Below, piece after piece: positions 29,801-33,253 of a stretch of DNA of 33,253 nucleotides (its first letter is position 1; each line of letters starts with the position of its first letter). The notes beneath the pieces were generated by a model. It worked only from the letters and a program-made list of their open reading frames with translations, searched no databases and had not been told where the DNA came from. The stretch is from DATLSM01 sp049585815 (GTDB taxonomy: Bacteria; Actinomycetota; Thermoleophilia; Solirubrobacterales; 70-9), in NCBI GenBank assembly GCA_049585815.1, contig JBAVAR010000043.1:1-33253 (forward strand), read 5' to 3'. Both the position numbers and the translations under genes were made by a program.

Positions 29801-32745
29801 CATCGCTGCCACTGATAGGCGTAGCTTTCCGCCCCTTCCCATTTGCCGTGATCGACACTGAGCGCTTCTTCGACTTCGGCGGTGCCGGATATCGCCGGGG
29901 CGGCGGTCAGAGTCGGACCGGATGCTTCGGAGACCGGGGCGCTGGGATCGGAGCTGGCATGAGCTTCCCCGAAGGAGTTGGAGGCGGTGACGAGCACGCG
30001 GATCGTGGCACCGGCGTCGGAGCTGCTCAATTCATAGCTTGAGCCTTCTTCGCCGGAGATGTCTTTGCAGCTCGCCCCGGCACTGTCGCAGCGCTGCCAC
30101 TGATAGCTGTAGGCGATCGTCGGTTCACCGTTCCAGGTCCCGTGAGTCGCGCTGAGCGTGTCGCCGACCACAGCACCGCCGCTGATCGTTGGAGACGTCT
30201 CATCGAGGGGTGCCAGGGAGCCGATCGATGAGGTCGGCGCCGATACCGCGGTCGTGGTCCCGGCTGAGTTTTTGGCGCTCACCACCGCGCGCACGGCATG
30301 GAGATCGTCTTCGGAACTCAGTTTGTAGCTGGAGCTCGTCGCCCCTTCGATGTCGGAGCATTCGCCCAGTTCGCAGAGCTGCCACTTGTAGCTGAAGGTA
30401 ATCGGTTCGGCGCCCGACCACGATCCAGGGGTCACCGAGATCGTTTCGCCCTCCTTGGCGCCCCCTTCCAGCGCTGGAGCTTCGGTGCTCGCAGGGCCAC
30501 CCGCGACCCGCACCGATTGGTCGGTGACAGCGAAGGCATAGCCGGCGCTTTCGTCTTCTGCGAGCGCTGTGACCCGCACCCTCAGTGCTGCCCCAACATC
30601 TTCTTTGCCGGCGACGTAGGTTGGTTCGCCCGCTTCAGCGATCGGTTCGCATTGCTGCCCGCTGGAGTCGCAGCGTTCCCATTGGTATTCGTATTCGGTC
30701 GCACCACTCCACACACCGACTTCGGCGGTCAGTTCTTCTCCCACTTCGGTTTCGCCAGTAATCGACGGGGGAGTCACCACGCTAGGAGGCGGACCCGCCG
30801 CGCTTGCGATGGGTTCGGTGGCGGCGGAGGTTCCCGTCGTGCTGCCACTTTCGTTGGTTGCGGTGACCTTGAGCCGGACCGTGGAGCCCACATCTTCGGT
30901 GGGCGGTTCGAATTCGGATTCCGTGGCCCCGGAGATCCCTTCGCATTCTTCTCCGGATGCGTCGCAGAGCTCCCACTGAAGGCTCAGTTCGTCATGGCCC
31001 AGGCCTGTCCATTCTCCGGTCTCCCCTTCAAGGGCCTTGTTAGCCCGCGGTTTGCCATTGATCGACGGGGCAACAGCATTTGCGGGTTTTCCAGCTTCGA
31101 TCAAAGAAGTGATCGAAGAGGCCGCGGCTTCTCGAGCGCTGGCGTTAGTGGCGGTAACAACGACGCGGATCTTCGATCCGACGTCTTCGCCTTGAATGGC
31201 GTACGTTGACCTATCTTCGTCCGTGATTGCGTCGCATCCAGCACCTTTGGAATTGCAGCGCTGCCATTCGTAGCTATAGGAGATTTCGCCTTCTCCGCTC
31301 CATGTGCCGGCGTGGGCGGTGAGGACGGTGCCCGTTTCGCCAGCCGATTCGGTGATCGTCGGCGCTGCGGTATTTTTCAGAGCGGAAGCGGGCACCACTT
31401 CTGTGGCTTCCGAGACGGCCGTTGTCGATCCCCCGGTAGTCGTCGCCGTCGATGCGACTTTGAGAGTCGAGCCCACATCAGCCGACTGAACCACGTAGTC
31501 TTGTTCGGTCGCGCCTTCGATGTCTTCGCAGCTTTCGCCTTTGGCGTTACAACGCTTCCACTGATAGGTGACGGCCGCACCGATCGGTGACCATTCCGCT
31601 CCTGAGGCGCTGAGCGTCTTGCCTTCTGCGACATGTCCGAAGATTCCCGGCGGCTGTTTGCTGGCCGGTTTCCTTTCCACCACCACTTCGCTGGGACTTG
31701 AGCGGACAGAGTTGATCGATTCGGGACCGACGGCAATCACAACCCGGAGCGTGTGGCCAAGGTCTTCTTTGCCGAGAACGTAGCTACGTCGGCGTGCTCC
31801 TTCGAGTTCTTCGCATTCTTCGCCTTTTTCGTCGCAGAGCTGCCATTGGTAGTTGAAGGTCGAATGCGGGGAGCCAGGCAGGGTGCCGGGCACTGCTGCG
31901 AGGGCTTCTCCTTCGGTTGCGCTTCCAGATATCGATGCCGTGAATTCCGTCCATACCGGCGTGTTCTCGTCTTCATTGATTTCTTCGGCACTGAGAACAC
32001 GGTCGTAGATGCGCACCTCGTCGATCAGGCCTTCGAAGTACTCGCCGAGGTTTTTGCTGCAGCCGATCTCAAGCGGATCGCTGCTCGTCTGCGCGCTGCG
32101 AGCGGCAGAAGTGTCGACGAGTTCACCGTTGACGTAGAGACGCAGATGTTCTCCATCGTTTGTGAGCGCGAGATGGCTCCAAGCGCCAGATGGGAGTGCT
32201 TCGGGAGATCCGACTTCTGAGTAGGAGAAGGGTTCATTGGCGACGAAACCTTCGGCCCTGCCGCTTGTGCTGGCCCCGAGGAAGAGCGAGTAGCTGTAGA
32301 AAGTCGGGGTTTCTCGGAAGATCACCGGCGCGGATTCCTGGGAACTCTGTGGCCGTGCCCAGGCCTCCAGGGTGAAATCGCCGCTGAGGTCGAGTTCGCT
32401 GTTGCTGGGGACGGTGACGCAGCTTTCTTTGCCGTCGAACTTGAGCGCAGAGCCGTATTTGCCTCCCACCCATTCGGCGTCTTCGATCGTGGCGTTGTGG
32501 CTGCCGGCCGAGTCGTGGGCGGTTTCGCCGGAACCCTCGTCGAAGGAATAGGCAGCGATGGGACCTTCGGTTGCCGAGGCTGTCCCTGGCGTGAGAGCAA
32601 AACTTGAGACGGTCAGGGCAGCTAGGCCGACGAACAGAAATGCGGACCAAGCTGAGCGTCTCGATTGACTGCCACCATGAGGTTTCTGGTCGGGCGCCAC
32701 CCCAGTAGCGGCTGGATTGCACTTGCGGTGCGGCATCCAAGGCAC
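23818..32745 (-). CDS. Giant secreted LamG-Ig repeat-propeller-amidase protein
   Basis: A 2975-residue exported multidomain protein. Order: basic N-terminus and signal peptide (30-58, ending TASA|TEG), LamG/concanavalin-like domain (about 62-260, AAYSFDEGSG ... IDEVRIYDRVLSAEEI), about 22 Ig-like modules of about 99 residues (265-2446), four PD40/TolB-like propeller blades (2447-2770, with SPRISPNGK, PVWSGDGTELIF, DVSPDEETIVYAA and DPRFSPNGEEIIF), and an Amidase_6-like cysteine hydrolase (2771-2975). In the last, Cys2812 in NCTNFVSQAWHAAG, WRVGDVVLLNW and His2908 in YNHAMIVTG form the papain-like site; the family usually has Asp, not Asn, before the Cys. GTG 32745 has GGGAG 5 nt before it. 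The N-terminal LamG and Ig stack suggest surface binding; the amidase suggests cell-wall or peptide cleavage (inferred). No LPXTG or membrane anchor is seen at the end. Confidence 0.85.
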   Translation of the reverse strand: MPWMPHRKCNPAATGVAPDQKPHGGSQSRRSAWSAFLFVGLAALTVSSFALTPGTASATEGPIAAYSFDEGSGETAHDSAGSHNATIEDAEWVGGKYGSALKFDGKESCVTVPSNSELDLSGDFTLEAWARPQSSQESAPVIFRETPTFYSYSLFLGASTSGRAEGFVANEPFSYSEVGSPEALPSGAWSHLALTNDGEHLRLYVNGELVDTSAARSAQTSSDPLEIGCSKNLGEYFEGLIDEVRIYDRVLSAEEINEDENTPVWTEFTASISGSATEGEALAAVPGTLPGSPHSTFNYQWQLCDEKGEECEELEGARRRSYVLGKEDLGHTLRVVIAVGPESINSVRSSPSEVVVERKPASKQPPGIFGHVAEGKTLSASGAEWSPIGAAVTYQWKRCNAKGESCEDIEGATEQDYVVQSADVGSTLKVASTATTTGGSTTAVSEATEVVPASALKNTAAPTITESAGETGTVLTAHAGTWSGEGEISYSYEWQRCNSKGAGCDAITDEDRSTYAIQGEDVGSKIRVVVTATNASAREAAASSITSLIEAGKPANAVAPSINGKPRANKALEGETGEWTGLGHDELSLQWELCDASGEECEGISGATESEFEPPTEDVGSTVRLKVTATNESGSTTGTSAATEPIASAAGPPPSVVTPPSITGETEVGEELTAEVGVWSGATEYEYQWERCDSSGQQCEPIAEAGEPTYVAGKEDVGAALRVRVTALAEDESAGYAFAVTDQSVRVAGGPASTEAPALEGGAKEGETISVTPGSWSGAEPITFSYKWQLCELGECSDIEGATSSSYKLSSEDDLHAVRAVVSAKNSAGTTTAVSAPTSSIGSLAPLDETSPTISGGAVVGDTLSATHGTWNGEPTIAYSYQWQRCDSAGASCKDISGEEGSSYELSSSDAGATIRVLVTASNSFGEAHASSDPSAPVSEASGPTLTAAPAISGTAEVEEALSVDHGKWEGAESYAYQWQRCGVETGRADCANIPGATAATYTPTYDDVGSVLQVAVTATGAGGTAVALSEATEEVQPSLEPGREADSLTNTAPPEISGEAEETQTLSASPGTWRSYPSVSFEYRWRRCNASGAQCADIVGATGSTYVLQSGDVGATVRVMVIASNGPRGRVVVSKPTGVVTQAKPTSISPPFTYTEWGEGIIDQEVLIAEVGEWGGSGLAFSYQWQLCNKEGKECEDLKEEANEERYEIRTDEIGSTLRVVVTASNEAGSASAPSEPTEVVAPGPPVSGWPPPEISGEALQDGSLEAYPGHWWGTPEIEFAYQWQRCNDAGEECNDIEGATKSTYVAQSADVGMTLRVVVTGTNVAGSSKATSEPSEVVGPPQLPTLEGAAPSIERASFNGRTFTSQPGEWSGHMPIEYGYQWQRCNEAGEECEGISGATSASYLTTAEDLGHTIRLKVMATNTSGSASEVSEASGPITTAMVSNVSAPVISGNNRPGSELTASPGEWSGSGLIEYAYQWQLCNKGGEECEEIEGATKPTYTVSPEDSRKSLRVLVTATGSLGSAIAESEALQIIPSPSENESPPTITGSLVVGETLTAGSGEWSPAPDEYLYQWQRCSFTGTGCFDLSGQTASTYTLTSADAGKTIRVTVTAQNEGDSEPPSVSSEVSEVVNTKAPSNLVAPTLSTTNPIAEEELSATAGTWIGVAPLSYSYEWQYCYSTSPGSCSYIPGATSLNYTPSNSYIGWRLRLQVHASNSNGSEWAASSISQPVKKGPPHAPHNLTPPTIAGHPVPGSSVYVYGGSWSEVSTWAYEWRRCNEKGEACAAIAGANRETYDPVAADIGHTLRVVVTGKNSLGEAAVTTEPSEVVTAATRPENEVAPAIEETAEVGKTIYANEGEWSGSPDIEFDYIWKRCDGEGRSCSVIANAGRSSYRLKRADAGGTIRLQVTATNGWGSVTATSAPTAVVPAPPPVANVELPTMWPWWNSPKFGAVFEARRLGEWEGEPEVAYQWQRCDPLTEEPEAEPPTIECSDIPEATDAKHYVPQAGDVGFKLRLKEVGSAGEESETVYSKPTSEVVTAKVSEKGASYTGPAVPGSTLTVKSGVESQAELPITTDYKFLRLNEGGSPEELQDGSSPEYKITEEDLGHKIEVEMTVSIWRLDNAEVLDTRHINLTTAEVEGPPENEVPPSISGESAVGASLSAEAGKWHGGGGPLTYAFQWQRCDEEGKGCSDISGATKSSYLLTKGDIGSTLRVQVTASNGSFEEVATSTPSSVITSAVVPTSEEAPSISGTAIELGTVEATPGTWSGTEPLSYTYQWQGCEPDSASDCLDIEGATGSSLSLDATEVGQWLRVLVTATNAGGSTTSASELVGPVEHAPPPALVDPPSLAVLGPPSVGSTLMTDGGTWENAPASDLGYQWLRCDSEGEECEEIEGAEAESYQLGSEDIGLTLKVEVTAENSSGQVTAMSELSPEIGKSTGSAEGKMAYLAPTRNRVFLSELEGGAPEEIASCDSLVGSNECTLYSPRISPNGKLVAVEVRDTGVKVGEGLILVMNFDGTGVRTFAKGSEPVWSGDGTELIFTADNPKYSGSTRIVSARADGSNAAEPQSLIETSGTEQAPDVSPDEETIVYAARESGGGASEIYLSGTVGSTPTRLELGPEIAEAFDPRFSPNGEEIIFRATPARPQVLHFGEEEPTFEGSRLWAINRNGTDLHPIVPGELATYGRPDVSGSDILVSRESATWISFGSGGTFQYSEPVIWRLSREGSTPHALPLPGIEPDYFEPHGVTPPPVVRECPRHVRDCKPWDSHARARSAEYALKWSEEPKRVGHRLVAGPYFANNAEFWHSGNNCTNFVSQAWHAAGQRFIDQFERNNPHYPLSWWAHRNDETEAMSKENYTWYEVQGFREEQVHSGRAIEAPRYPASDWRVGDVVLLNWKHDEEDKEYNHAMIVTGSNANGRFLSAETANRNNVSWSEEVGNISRFLERNHEEYPSGWTWLVLRPTYMAASIPSTRP
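25408..31953 (-). repeat. About 22 tandem Ig-like modules inside the giant gene
   Basis: Each unit of roughly 295 bp encodes a beta-sandwich with the order PxIxGxxxxGxxLxAxxGxW, then YxYQWQRCNxxGxxCxxIxGAT, then YxxxxxDVGxTLRVxVTATN. Twenty-one of the units carry a Cys pair (usually C-x6-C) that should form a hairpin disulfide. One unit (near residues 2040-2140) lacks it, and the unit before it has a long insertion. Neighbouring units near 28.2-28.9 kb share DNA as well as protein (for example GCATTCTTCGCC), which points to recent duplication or conversion. The coding strand is purine-rich and less GC-rich than the phosphate locus. Confidence 0.85.
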
Positions 32746-32816
32746 GGCGACTCCCTCCCAATGGATCGAGACTGATATTGAACGAGATTCACGCAGTAAT
32801 CGTATCTATCTGGGTA

Positions 32817-32846
32817 TCCATAACATTCGGAACCAGCCATTGTCAA
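32817..32846 (-). promoter_or_regulatory. Promoter of the giant secreted-protein operon
   Basis: On the minus strand a consensus TTGACA (32846-32841) is followed after 18 nt by TATGGA (32822-32817), or after 17 nt by TTATGG. The surrounding sequence is AT-rich for this genome. A start near 32810 would give a leader of about 65 nt before GTG 32745, which has its own GGGAG ribosome site. It looks like a housekeeping sigma-factor promoter. Confidence 0.6.
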
Positions 32847-33253
32847 TCTCCGGGTCGAGTTCACCGACGATTGATCGACACAGGCATCAACAGTTTTGGG
32901 GTCAAGGGAGATCACCACAAGGCTCGACCGCCCGCCGCCGGTCTCCGGCGGTTCTCACGGACGGCAATACGAAAGCCCGGCATCGGCTGGGTAGCGCCAG
33001 CGAGCCTCTCGCCGAGCTGATCGACACCTGCACGACCCGACGCCTCCCCATACATCGAGGCCGAGCACCGCAGCCTGGTTGCGCTTGAGCAGGCGTAGCC
33101 CGCATATTGCGGCGACGGGCGGAGAGCGTCCGCCGACTCCTCCAGCTAACCCAAACAAGGTGGACTCAGCTATGAACCCCCGATCCACCGCCTCGCCGCT
33201 TGCCAGAGCGGTTTGAGCCCCGCTGACGCCGCCGACCCCGCCCGCCCCTCATT
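32847..33253. other. Intergenic region, no recognisable gene
   Basis: About 400 bases without a supportable coding sequence. Open frames of 60-120 codons occur on both strands, but they are Arg/Pro/Ser-rich and show no family pattern. An ATG at 33171 with AAGGTGG 7 nt upstream opens only 14 codons. No tRNA, repeat or hairpin of note was seen. The end of the window cuts the region. Confidence 0.5.

Noticed and set aside
25408..31953. CRISPR-like or other non-coding repeat array
   Set aside because: The units are about 295 bp, diverged, and in frame throughout a single protein with a clear Ig-module pattern.
32717..33188. Open frames of 67-123 codons in the terminal intergenic region
   Set aside because: They are low-complexity, overlap the promoter or each other, and show no family motif or good ribosome site.

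Overview
The window is high-GC actinobacterial DNA. The complete phosphate and polyphosphate locus, the split CHAD genes, the frequent GTG/TTG starts and the giant secreted protein built of Ig-like modules suggest a member of the Thermoleophilia (Solirubrobacterales-like). This placement is an inference from gene content, not a database match. No rRNA, tRNA or CRISPR array was seen.

Region 1 (1-2.3 kb): a truncated IS1595-type transposase remnant on the minus strand, a secreted Rpf-like transglycosylase followed by a 12-bp perfect GC hairpin, an HD-domain phosphohydrolase, and a small single-pass membrane protein on the minus strand.

Region 2 (2.4-16.4 kb): a phosphate superlocus. It holds an OmpR/PhoB-type response regulator, a receiver-less winged-helix protein, pstS-pstC-pstA-pstB-phoU with overlapping or near-abutting starts, a short-type ppx/GppA, two overlapping half-CHAD genes, a PHP-glycosyltransferase fusion, ppk1, a DUF47 (PhoU-like) gene and a Pit-type phosphate transporter. 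Four direct-repeat sites with an 11-bp period and the core T(C/T)ACANC lie before the regulator, the winged-helix gene, pstS and the PHP-glycosyltransferase. They match the PHO/PhoP boxes of actinobacteria, so the locus carries its own visible regulon. No sensor kinase (phoR/senX3) is present.

Region 3 (16.4-21.5 kb): small accessory genes. These are a four-helix membrane protein, a PPOX flavin-type oxidase, a VOC protein, an N-terminally broken cupin and an uncharacterised minus-strand ORF with a suspected frameshift. Next comes a tightly coupled pair: an unknown protein with a central hydrophobic segment, then a 419-residue protein with a HEPN-like Rx4H motif. This pair is a candidate unrecognised conflict or defence module.

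Region 4 (21.5-32.8 kb): a four-gene minus-strand operon led by a 2975-residue secreted protein. Its order is signal peptide, LamG, about 22 Ig-like modules with a conserved Cys pair, a PD40/TolB-like propeller and an Amidase_6-like cysteine hydrolase. Two paralogous one-TM proteins and a secreted NTF2-like protein follow with almost no gaps. A good TTGACA promoter precedes the operon. The arrangement fits a large exported effector or adhesin with possible dedicated partners or immunity proteins. The last 400 bases hold no recognisable gene.

A recurring small-scale feature is a TANNNT hexamer 6-7 nt before the start codon of at least six genes without a good Shine-Dalgarno site. This suggests that leaderless transcription is common in this genome.
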